NCBI GenBank assembly: GCA_017998735.1
Contig: JAGOCN010000012.1
Span: forward strand, 1-13,032
From: Giesbergeria sp.
Lineage (GTDB): Bacteria > Pseudomonadota > Gammaproteobacteria > Burkholderiales > Burkholderiaceae_C
Direction of reading: 5' to 3'
DNA: 13,032 bases
The position numbers and the translations under genes are program-made. The notes beneath the pieces are model-generated. The model worked only from the letters and a program-made list of their open reading frames with translations. It did no database searches and was not told where the DNA came from. The stretch's first letter is position 1. Each line of letters opens with the position of its first letter. Positions 1 through 5,299 of this stretch are shown piece after piece.

Positions 1-36
1 TTTGGGGGATTTGGTTTTGGGTTTGGCTTTGGGCAT
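1..36 (-). CDS. N-terminus of an unidentified Lys/Pro-rich protein (cut by left edge)
   Basis: Only twelve codons are visible, reading M-P-K-A-K-P-K-T-K-S-P-K from an ATG at 36-34 and open to the window edge. An in-frame TAG lies five codons upstream, so this ATG is the first possible start in its frame. No clear Shine-Dalgarno sequence precedes it. The alternating lysine/proline start is typical of a basic disordered tail, but it does not identify a family. The protein may not be real, since a short open stretch can arise by chance. A 22-bp dyad lies 62 bp upstream of the start and could belong to its control region. Confidence 0.35.
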   Translation of the reverse strand, partial: MPKAKPKTKSPK

Positions 37-97
37 GGGGCGCGGATGCTAGCCGCGCTTTTTGCCGGTTTCAGCCCCCAACCCCGTACAAACCCTG

Positions 98-119
98 ATT
101 GGTAAGAACTCTTACCAAT
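98..119. promoter_or_regulatory. 22-bp perfect dyad, candidate operator
   Basis: The arms ATTGGTAAGA and TCTTACCAAT are exact reverse complements separated by AC. It lies in an AT-rich patch 62 bp upstream of the partial minus-strand gene at the left edge. There is no T-tract on either side, so a dimeric-repressor site is more likely than a terminator. TTGGT...ACCAA half-sites are used by several GntR-family regulators, but the 10-bp spacing here does not match a site I can name. The controlled gene is unknown. Confidence 0.45.
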
Positions 120-129
120 AATCACAATA

Positions 130-169
130 AAAACAGCCTCCAGCCCAATTGCAGCCTGCGCCAGCAGCT
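130..169 (-). repeat. Dispersed repeat, copy A (40 bp)
   Basis: Read on the minus strand, this 40-bp segment matches copy B (3789-3828, plus strand) without gaps. The ends are nearly identical (AGCTGCT[G/C]GCGCA and TGGGCTGGAGGC[T/C]GTTTT) and a 9-bp middle part differs. Conserved ends around a variable centre suggest a dispersed intergenic repeat family rather than chance. It resembles intergenic repeats I recall from Comamonadaceae genomes, but that was not checked. Both copies lie outside coding sequence. Confidence 0.65.
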
Positions 170-422
170 ATTTATTTCATAGTGAGAAATACGCAATTCC
201 ATTGCAGCTGGCTGCACAGACACGCCCGTAACAGAAAGCAGCCCGCCTCTGTGCGGCAAAACCTTGGGTGGCAGGAATGCAGGGCTGAATTTTCTTCAGC
301 GATTTCTGGCCCGTGCGCAGAGAACACAGCGCAGGGTTGAGCGCCGCCGGGTGGTCTTTTGCAGTAGCGGTGGCAGTGCCAGGGTTGTGCAGGCCCTCAG
401 CCGCTCCAGCCACTGCAGCCGC

Positions 423-1865
423 TCAGGCCTTGGGCTGCTTGGCCGGCCGCTGCCACTGGGCAATGCCGGCCTGGCGGCCGCGCGCCACGCCCAGGCTGCC
501 GGGGGCCACGTCCTTTGTGATGGTGGAGCCGCCGCCCACCGTAGCGCCCGCGCCAATGGTGACCGGCGCCACCAGCACGCAGTTGCTGCCAATGTGCACA
601 TCGGCCTCGATGGTGGTGCGGTGCTTGTTGGCGCCGTCGTAGTTGGCGGTGATGGAGCCGGCGCCGTAGTTCACGCGCTCGCCCACCACCGCGTCGCCCA
701 GGTAGGCCAGGTGGTTGGCCTTGGAGCCTTGGGCCATGCGGCTGTTTTTCACTTCGACAAAGTTGCCGATGTGCACTTCGCGGCCCAGCTGCGCTCCGGG
801 TCGCAGGCGGGCAAAGGGGCCGATCAGCGCACCCTCGCCCACCGTCACGCCGGCCAGTTCGCCGTCGATGTGGGTGTAGGGGTGAATGACCGCACCGGCA
901 GCAATGTGCGCATTGGCAATGCAGCAGTGCGCGCCCACCTGTGCGCCATCGCCCAGCTCCACGCGGCCGGTGAAGATGCAGCCGACATCGATTTCCACAT
1001 CCTGCCCGCAGACCAGTTCGGCGCGCTCGCCCGAGCGGGGGTCGTCGCGCAGGTCAAAGCGCGCCGGATCAAACAGGCGCACGCCGTGTTCCAGCAGGCG
1101 CCGTGCCTGGCGCAGCTGGTGGGCGCGCTCCAGTTCGGCCAGCTGCACCGGGCTGTTGACACCGGCCACCTGCAGCGCATCCTGAATGCGGTGCGCCACC
1201 ACCGGCACGCCGTCCTGCACCGCCATGGCAACGATGTCGGTCAGGTAGTACTCGCCCTGCGCGTTGTCGTTCGACAGGCGCGAGAGCCACGGCGCCAGCA
1301 GGCGCGAGGGCACCGCCAGGATGCCGCTGTAGACCTCGGTGATGGCGCGCTGCGACTCGGTGGCGTCCTTGTGTTCGACGATGCCCTGCACCGCGCCTTC
1401 GGCGCTGCGCACGATGCGGCCATAGCCGCTCGGGTCGGGCAGCGTCACGGTCAGCAGCGCCAGCGCGCCGCCGTCCACCCCCTGGGACGCCGCCACCAGC
1501 GCGCGCAGCGTGTCGGCCTCGGTCAGCGGCACGTCGCCCGACAGCACCACGGCGGTGCCATCGTCCTGCACCAGCAGCGGCACCGCCTGCTGCACTGCGT
1601 GGCCAGTGCCCAGCTGCGGCATCTGGCGCGCAAATTTCAGTGCAAAACCGGCTGCAGCGCCCGTCTGGCGTGCGATGGCTGCTTCCACTTCTGTAGCGCC
1701 ATGGCCGGTGATGACGACCGCGCTGCGCGGCGCCAGCTGCGCGCCGGTGTCCAGCACATGCTGCAAAAGCGCCCGCCCGGCCAGGCGGTGCAGCACCTTG
1801 GGGCGGCTGCTTTTCATGCGCGTGCCTTTGCCGGCGGCCATGATGAGGAGGTCAATGGGTGTCAT
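423..1865 (-). CDS. glmU: Bifunctional GlmU: GlcNAc-1-P uridylyltransferase / GlcN-1-P acetyltransferase
   Basis: GlmU acetylates glucosamine-1-phosphate and then couples the product to UTP. This makes UDP-GlcNAc for peptidoglycan and lipopolysaccharide in the cytoplasm. The 480-residue protein has the nucleotidyltransferase signature AAGKGTRM near residues 10-17 followed by a PKVLH segment. QLGTGHA (84-90) and GDVPL (110-114) follow. From about 290 to 455 runs a left-handed beta-helix of hexapeptide repeats, with the catalytic histidine in the GSKANHLAYLGD segment (H385) and the NYGAG...NYDG acetyl-CoA region after it. The frame is open for 44 codons upstream, but that extension is low-complexity. 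The chosen ATG directly precedes the conserved TPIDLLIMAAGKG start and gives the family's usual length. No good Shine-Dalgarno is seen. It lies 135 bp downstream of the Crp/Fnr gene on the same strand. The frequent partner glmS is not in the window. Confidence 0.97.
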   Translation of the reverse strand: MTPIDLLIMAAGKGTRMKSSRPKVLHRLAGRALLQHVLDTGAQLAPRSAVVITGHGATEVEAAIARQTGAAAGFALKFARQMPQLGTGHAVQQAVPLLVQDDGTAVVLSGDVPLTEADTLRALVAASQGVDGGALALLTVTLPDPSGYGRIVRSAEGAVQGIVEHKDATESQRAITEVYSGILAVPSRLLAPWLSRLSNDNAQGEYYLTDIVAMAVQDGVPVVAHRIQDALQVAGVNSPVQLAELERAHQLRQARRLLEHGVRLFDPARFDLRDDPRSGERAELVCGQDVEIDVGCIFTGRVELGDGAQVGAHCCIANAHIAAGAVIHPYTHIDGELAGVTVGEGALIGPFARLRPGAQLGREVHIGNFVEVKNSRMAQGSKANHLAYLGDAVVGERVNYGAGSITANYDGANKHRTTIEADVHIGSNCVLVAPVTIGAGATVGGGSTITKDVAPGSLGVARGRQAGIAQWQRPAKQPKA

Positions 1866-1966
1866 GGAAAAAGGGGGATGGGTCGGTATCAGGAAGGGCG
1901 CGTGCGCTGGCACAGCAGCGCGTGCGGCGGCTGGCGCGATTATCGGCGTGGGGGTACGGAGGAGGT

Positions 1967-1984
1967 AGCGGCACGCGTGCCGCT
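1967..1984. other. 18-bp perfect palindrome between the Crp/Fnr gene and glmU
   Basis: AGCGGCACGCGTGCCGCT equals its own reverse complement. It begins 17 bp beyond the regulator's stop codon in the direction of transcription and lies about 100 bp before glmU. It could form an RNA hairpin acting as a weak terminator, but no T-tract follows. It could also be an operator. The left 11 bases recur at 2008-2018 inside the end of the regulator gene. Confidence 0.4.
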
Positions 1985-2000
1985 GAAGCCGCTGCAACCG

Positions 2001-2762
2001 CTACAGCAGCGGCACGCGCCGGGGCGGCAGATCGAAGTATTCGGCTGCGCGCTCCAGTGCGCGCGGGTTGGGCAGCTGCAGCCGGCCCTGCGCAATGTGC
2101 TGCAGGCCCAGGCGGGCCAGCTGGCGCAGCGTGCGGTTGGTGTGCACCAGCGACAGCCCGAGCGCATCGGCCATGTGCTGCTGGTTCAGGGGAAAGGGCA
2201 CGCTGCCATCGGCGTCCACCAGGCCCAGGCGCTCAAGCCGCCGGTACAGCTGGACCAGCAGCACCGCCACGCGCTCGGCGGCGGTGCGCCGCCCGGTGGT
2301 CAGCAGGTTGTCGTCCACCTGGCCTTCGGAGCGCGCTGCCAGCCAGGTCACGTCGTAGCCCAGGCGCGGATCGCTGCGAAACAGGTTCCACAGCTGCTCG
2401 CCCGGAAACACGCACAGCGTGCACTCGGTCAGGGCCTCGACCCCGTGCGCCGCCATGTCGCCAAACTCCTGCTGCAGGCCGACCAGGTCGCCGGGCAGCA
2501 CAAAGCCCAGAATCTGCCGGCGCCCGTCGCTCAGCGTCTTGTAGCGAAACGCCCAGCCGGCATACAGCGTGAACAGTTTGCCGTTGGGCACCTGCTCGCC
2601 AATCACCGCTGCACCGGCAGGCACGGTCACGCTGCCCAGGCGCAGCGATTCGACCAGCGCCAGCTGCTGGGGTGACAGCAGTGTGAAGGCATCGGTGGCG
2701 TCGCGCAGCCTGCAGTCGTTGCAGTGTGGCGGGCAGTGGTTGGCGGGGGTGGCAAGGCGCAT
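2001..2762 (-). CDS. Crp/Fnr-family transcriptional regulator
   Basis: This 253-residue protein has the family layout. There is a short cysteine-bearing N-terminus, a cyclic-nucleotide-binding-like beta-roll at about 30-120 (LYAGWAFRYKTLSDGRRQILGFVLPGD region), a dimerisation helix at about 125-180, and a winged helix-turn-helix at about 190-232. Cysteines are at 10, 14 and 17 (C-x3-C-x2-C) and at 114 and 117. Aligned by eye to E. coli FNR, C14, C17 and C117 match the ligands C20, C23 and C122. The position of C29 is a threonine (T23). The recognition helix reads L-V-H-T-N-R, not the V-E-T-I-S-R of FNR, so it probably does not bind a standard FNR box. The only plausible start is the ATG at 2762, without a clear ribosome binding site. 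It is divergent from the BLUF gene. The signal sensed is unknown. Confidence 0.9.
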   Translation of the reverse strand: MRLATPANHCPPHCNDCRLRDATDAFTLLSPQQLALVESLRLGSVTVPAGAAVIGEQVPNGKLFTLYAGWAFRYKTLSDGRRQILGFVLPGDLVGLQQEFGDMAAHGVEALTECTLCVFPGEQLWNLFRSDPRLGYDVTWLAARSEGQVDDNLLTTGRRTAAERVAVLLVQLYRRLERLGLVDADGSVPFPLNQQHMADALGLSLVHTNRTLRQLARLGLQHIAQGRLQLPNPRALERAAEYFDLPPRRVPLL

Positions 2763-2840
2763 GGTGGGCGCAATTTTAGGGAGGTGCGGCCCGGTCTGCA
2801 GGCCGCCCCCGGCTGTGTTTGTCAGCTGTGTCTTTTGACA

Positions 2841-2869
2841 TTGCAGGCAGCCGGCAGTGTGCCTATATT
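2841..2869 (+). promoter_or_regulatory. Candidate sigma70 promoter of the BLUF gene
   Basis: TTGCAG (2841-2846) and TATATT (2864-2869) are separated by 17 bp. A transcript starting about 7 bp further on would begin within a few bases of the ATG at 2879, giving a very short or absent leader. An overlapping TTGACA at 2835-2840 is too far (23 bp) from the same -10. Confidence 0.5.
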
Positions 2870-2878
2870 GCCGTCTTC

Positions 2879-3355
2879 ATGCCCCCTACCCCTGCTTCTG
2901 TCCCTGTTCCTGCCCCCGATTTTTTGCCTGCCCGCGCCGCGCCGCCTGCAGGCCACACTTCCGCGCTGACCACTTTGTACGAGGTGCTTTACACCAGCCA
3001 GCTGGCACCGGGCACGCCGGTCACGGCCGTGGCCCGCATTGCCGGCCATGCACGCAAGGCCAACGCCGAGCGCGGCCTGACCGGGCTGCTGGTGTTTGAC
3101 GGCCAGCGCTTTTGCCAGCAGCTCGAAGGTTCGCAAAAAAACGTGCTCTCGGCCATGGCCCGCATTTCCCAGGATGCGCGCCATGTGGAAGTCAGCGTGG
3201 TGCACCAGGGGCAGCTGGCAACGCGGCGCTTTTCCAGCTTCAGCCTGGCGTTCAGCCAGATTGAAAAAGGCGATGTGCTGGAGCAGCTGGAGCAACTGGA
3301 CGGCGCTGCCGCCCTGCAGGCGTTTGAAGCCCTGCGCGCCAGCGTGCTGCTGTAG
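2879..3355 (+). CDS. BLUF-domain blue-light (FAD) sensor protein
   Basis: BLUF domains bind FAD and change hydrogen bonding around the flavin on blue light. The 158-residue protein is a single BLUF domain (about 33-126) after a Pro/Ala-rich, probably disordered N-terminus, with a short helical tail, so it is a stand-alone sensor that must act through a partner. Flavin-site residues fall at AppA spacing: Y38 (in LYTS), N62 (in KANAERGLTG) and Q80 (in FCQQLEG). At the positions of AppA W104 and M106 it has F121 and L123 (FSSFSLAF). The start is uncertain. An upstream TTG at 2819 is open in frame but lies before the likely promoter, so the ATG at 2879 is preferred. Neither start has a Shine-Dalgarno sequence. 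It diverges from the Crp/Fnr gene, which shares the 116-bp control region. Confidence 0.88.
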   Translation: MPPTPASVPVPAPDFLPARAAPPAGHTSALTTLYEVLYTSQLAPGTPVTAVARIAGHARKANAERGLTGLLVFDGQRFCQQLEGSQKNVLSAMARISQDARHVEVSVVHQGQLATRRFSSFSLAFSQIEKGDVLEQLEQLDGAAALQAFEALRASVLL

Positions 3356-3372
3356 CGGTGCAGCTGCTTTGG

Positions 3373-3395
3373 TGTGGTTGCCTCAAGCAACCACA
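3373..3395 (+). terminator. Hairpin after the BLUF gene, possible terminator
   Basis: TGTGGTTGC and GCAACCACA form a perfect 9-bp stem around CTCAA. It starts 17 bp past the BLUF stop codon. There is no T-tract after it, so intrinsic termination is uncertain. Confidence 0.4.
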
Positions 3396-3406
3396 GCGCT
3401 ACCCCG

Positions 3407-3428
3407 CCGTGGTCCTGCCGTGGTCCTG
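3407..3428. repeat. Two tandem copies of an 11-bp unit
   Basis: CCGTGGTCCTG occurs twice in direct succession (3407-3417 and 3418-3428). It is probably a replication-slippage duplication and has no evident function. Confidence 0.7.
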
Positions 3429-3448
3429 TGGCAAGGCAGCCCATGCCG

Positions 3449-3719
3449 TTAGAGCGTGTTATGCACTTTTACGTGCCCGCGAAAGCCGGGGAAAGGCCCG
3501 GAGACAAGGCGCACGGCGCGCCGCGGTATGGATACCGCAAGCGCCGTGCAACGCAGGGGCCGGGCCTTTCCCCGGCTTTCCCGAAGGGCTCTGCAGCCAG
3601 ACCCGCGCTGGCGGCGTTGCACCGCTTGCCAAGGCCCCGGCCTTGACTGCGCGGCGCGCCTTGCCATCACAGGCCTGGCTGCAGAGCGCGGGTGCGTAAA
3701 AGTGCACAACACGCTCTAA
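3449..3719. mobile_element. 271-bp MITE-like compound palindromic element
   Basis: The ends are inverted repeats beginning TTAGAGCGTGTT. 3449-3473 matches the reverse complement of 3695-3719 at 24 of 25 positions, and 30 of 33 if extended inward. Inside lie two independent long hairpins. The first has a perfect 21-bp stem (3481-3501 with 3560-3580) capped by nested stems (3511-3519 with 3541-3549; GCGGTAT with ATACCGC at 3523-3538). The second has a perfect 13-bp stem (3588-3600 with 3675-3687) and an inner CAAGGCC/GGCCTTG stem (3630-3645). Single-stranded, the unit would fold as a closed stem with two arms. It encodes no transposase and no target-site duplication is evident. A non-autonomous element or a large repeat of the REP/BIME kind are the main readings. 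Confidence 0.7.
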
Positions 3720-3788
3720 GCTGGCCAGCCCGGCCCTGTGGCCAGACAACAGCATTTCAACAGCGCTGCCTTTTGCTATTGAAAAGTG

Positions 3789-3828
3789 AGCTGCTCGCGC
3801 ATACCCCGCCTGGGCTGGAGGCCGTTTT
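3789..3828 (+). repeat. Dispersed repeat, copy B (40 bp)
   Basis: This is the plus-strand counterpart of copy A (130-169), gap-free over 40 bp with conserved ends and a differing 9-bp centre. Just upstream (3776-3790) is GCTATTGAAAAGTGAGC, an imperfect dyad. The repeat-like similarity may continue to about 3838 (GGCTTGAAACC). It lies downstream of tyrS, between it and the 271-bp element. Confidence 0.65.
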
Positions 3829-3875
3829 GGCTTGAAACCGGGTGCAGGTGCCTGCTTGCATGCCTGCCCTGGCCC

Positions 3876-5108
3876 TCAGGCCAGCGTCACGCGCGCAAAC
3901 TTGCGCTTGCCCACCTGCACCACATAGGTGCCGGCGTCCAGCTTCAGGCCCCGGTCGCTGACCACACTGCCTTCCACGCGCACACCGCCACCGTCAATCA
4001 GGCGGTGGGCCTCGCTGGTGGACGGCGCCAGGTTCGCCTGCTTCAGCAGCGCGCCAATGCCCAGCGGCGCACCGGCCAGTGCCACCTCTGCAATTTCGTC
4101 GGGCACGCCGCCCTTGCTGCGGTTGGTGAAATCCTGCTCGGCCGCGTCGGCTGCAGCCGCGCTGTGAAAGCGTGCCGTGATCTCCTTGGCCAGCGCCACC
4201 TTGGCGTCCTTGGGGTTGCCGCCGTTGGCCACCGCGGCCTTGAGCGCTGCGATCTGCGCCAGCGACTGAAAGGACAGCAGCGTGTACCAGTCCCACATCA
4301 GCGTGTCCGAAATGCTCAGCACCTTGGCAAACATGGTGTTGGCGTTTTCGGTGATGCCGATGTAGTTGTTTTTCGACTTGGACATCTTGTCCACGCCGTC
4401 CAGGCCGACCAGCAGCGGCATGGTCAGCACGCACTGCGGCTCCTGGCCGTACTCCTGCTGCAGGTGGCGCCCCATGAGCAGATTGAACTTCTGGTCGGTG
4501 CCGCCCAGTTCCAGGTCGGCCTTGAGCGCCACCGAGTCGTAGCCCTGCAGCAGCGGGTACAAAAATTCGTGCAGGCTGATCGACTGGCCGGTGGCAAAGC
4601 GCTTCTGAAAATCGTCGCGCTCCATCATGCGTGCCACGGTGTACTTGGCGGCCAGCTGAATCATGCCGGGAGCGCCCAGCGGCGCGCACCATTCGCTGTT
4701 GTAGCGGATCTCGGTGCGCTCCGGGTCCAGCACCAGGCTGGCCTGCTGGTAGTAGGTTTCGGCGTTCTGCCTGATCTGCTCGGGCGTCAGCGGCGGGCGC
4801 GTGCTGTTGCGGCCGGACGGATCGCCAATCAGCGTGGTGAAGTCGCCAATCAGAAAGATCACCTGGTGGCCCAGGTCCTGCAACTGGCGCATCTTGTTCA
4901 GCACCACGGTGTGGCCGATGTGGATGTCGGGCGCCGTCGGGTCCAGCCCCAGCTTGATGCGCAGCGGCTGGCCAGTGGCCTCCGAGCGCGCCAGTTTTTT
5001 CACCCATTCGTTCTGCGGCAACAGCTCCTGAACACCGCGCAGGGTGGTCTCAAGCGCCAGTCCTACACGGTCGGTAGGCATCTTCGGGTTAAAAACTGCT
5101 GCGTTCAT
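3876..5108 (-). CDS. tyrS: Tyrosyl-tRNA synthetase
   Basis: TyrRS charges tRNA-Tyr with tyrosine using ATP. The 410-residue class I synthetase has its first nucleotide-binding motif HIGH at 63-66 (within [14 protein letters not shown]) and KMSKS at 241-245. The spacing and the [13 protein letters not shown] context fit the TyrZ-type subgroup rather than the E. coli TyrS type. The C-terminal 55 residues ([18 protein letters not shown] onwards) are an S4-like RNA-binding domain. A longer open frame exists upstream. The ATG at 5108 is chosen because GAGGAA stands 6 nt before it and the protein then begins like the family. It diverges from the M23 peptidase gene across 191 bp. No convincing promoter was identified; a TAGAAT about 65 bp upstream lacks a good -35 partner. 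Confidence 0.97.
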   Translation of the reverse strand: MNAAVFNPKMPTDRVGLALETTLRGVQELLPQNEWVKKLARSEATGQPLRIKLGLDPTAPDIHIGHTVVLNKMRQLQDLGHQVIFLIGDFTTLIGDPSGRNSTRPPLTPEQIRQNAETYYQQASLVLDPERTEIRYNSEWCAPLGAPGMIQLAAKYTVARMMERDDFQKRFATGQSISLHEFLYPLLQGYDSVALKADLELGGTDQKFNLLMGRHLQQEYGQEPQCVLTMPLLVGLDGVDKMSKSKNNYIGITENANTMFAKVLSISDTLMWDWYTLLSFQSLAQIAALKAAVANGGNPKDAKVALAKEITARFHSAAAADAAEQDFTNRSKGGVPDEIAEVALAGAPLGIGALLKQANLAPSTSEAHRLIDGGGVRVEGSVVSDRGLKLDAGTYVVQVGKRKFARVTLA

Positions 5109-5114
5109 AAGGTT

Positions 5115-5120
5115 TTCCTC
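5115..5120 (-). promoter_or_regulatory. Ribosome binding site of tyrS
   Basis: GAGGAA on the minus strand, 6 nt before the ATG, decides the start against the 56-codon upstream extension. Confidence 0.75.
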
Positions 5121-5287
5121 AGGTATCCTGGAAGTGGGCATGGATATACTTGCTCCCACATTGCAGCGGCGGATTCTAAAGGTCTCGCCTTTTTTTCTTT
5201 CCGAACCGCTGCATCCTGACAGTCTGTGCGTTTTGTCTGGCCCGGCATCTGCCTGCCGGTGCACTCTGGCGAACACACGCTCACCCT

Positions 5288-5292
5288 GGGGA
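5288..5292 (+). promoter_or_regulatory. Ribosome binding site of the M23 peptidase gene (TTG start)
   Basis: GGGGA lies 7 nt before a TTG codon. No in-frame ATG exists near the N-terminus, so this site supports the TTG as the start. Confidence 0.55.
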
Positions 5293-5299
5293 CACCTCT

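Larger units (their letters stand above)
37..422. other. Gene-free stretch downstream of glmU
   Basis: No reading frame here looks protein-like on either strand. The short open frames are low-complexity and lack ribosome binding sites. The stretch holds the dyad at 98-119 and repeat copy A at 130-169. It also has a small hairpin, GCTGAA / TTCAGC, at 284-300. No T-tract terminator for glmU could be seen. Base composition is clearly more AT-rich around 100-200 than in the flanking genes. Confidence 0.6.
3356..3875. other. Gene-free convergent region between the BLUF gene and tyrS
   Basis: These 520 bp hold no credible gene. Contents in order are a 9-bp-stem hairpin (3373-3395), a tandem 11-bp duplication (3407-3428), the 271-bp palindromic element (3449-3719) and repeat copy B (3789-3828). 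Open frames of about 90 codons inside the element occur on both strands because it is palindromic, and they do not look like proteins. A GC-rich dyad, CTGGCC/GGCCAG (3869-3884), overlaps the tyrS stop codon but has no T-tract. Confidence 0.7.

Noticed and set aside
149..413. Small open frames (63 and 78 codons) downstream of glmU
   Set aside because: They have no ribosome binding site and no recognisable composition or motif, and they overlap repeat copy A or its flank.
264..2675. 803-codon plus-strand open frame opposite glmU and the Crp/Fnr gene
   Set aside because: It is a by-product of GC-rich codon use in the true minus-strand genes. Its product is rich in His, Gln, Ala and Arg, has no recognisable domain, and runs across two well-identified genes.
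3449..3480. Terminal repeat considered as an integron attC-like site
   Set aside because: The end sequence GTTATGC does not fit the GTTRRRY core, and no integrase or cassette array is present.
3449..3719. Open frames of about 87-98 codons on both strands inside the palindromic element
   Set aside because: They are mirror images of each other because the element is an inverted repeat (both of the 87-residue frames end in KVHNTL and begin MLCTFT). They show no protein-like conservation features.
5169..5196. Plus-strand GGCG...CGCC followed by seven T upstream of the M23 gene, resembling a terminator
   Set aside because: The stem is only 4-5 bp with a long loop, and no plus-strand gene ends there because tyrS and the M23 gene diverge from this region.
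3786..5219. 477-codon plus-strand open frame opposite tyrS
   Set aside because: It lies antisense to a clear TyrRS with HIGH and KMSKS motifs. The composition is typical of a shadow frame and there is no ribosome binding site.
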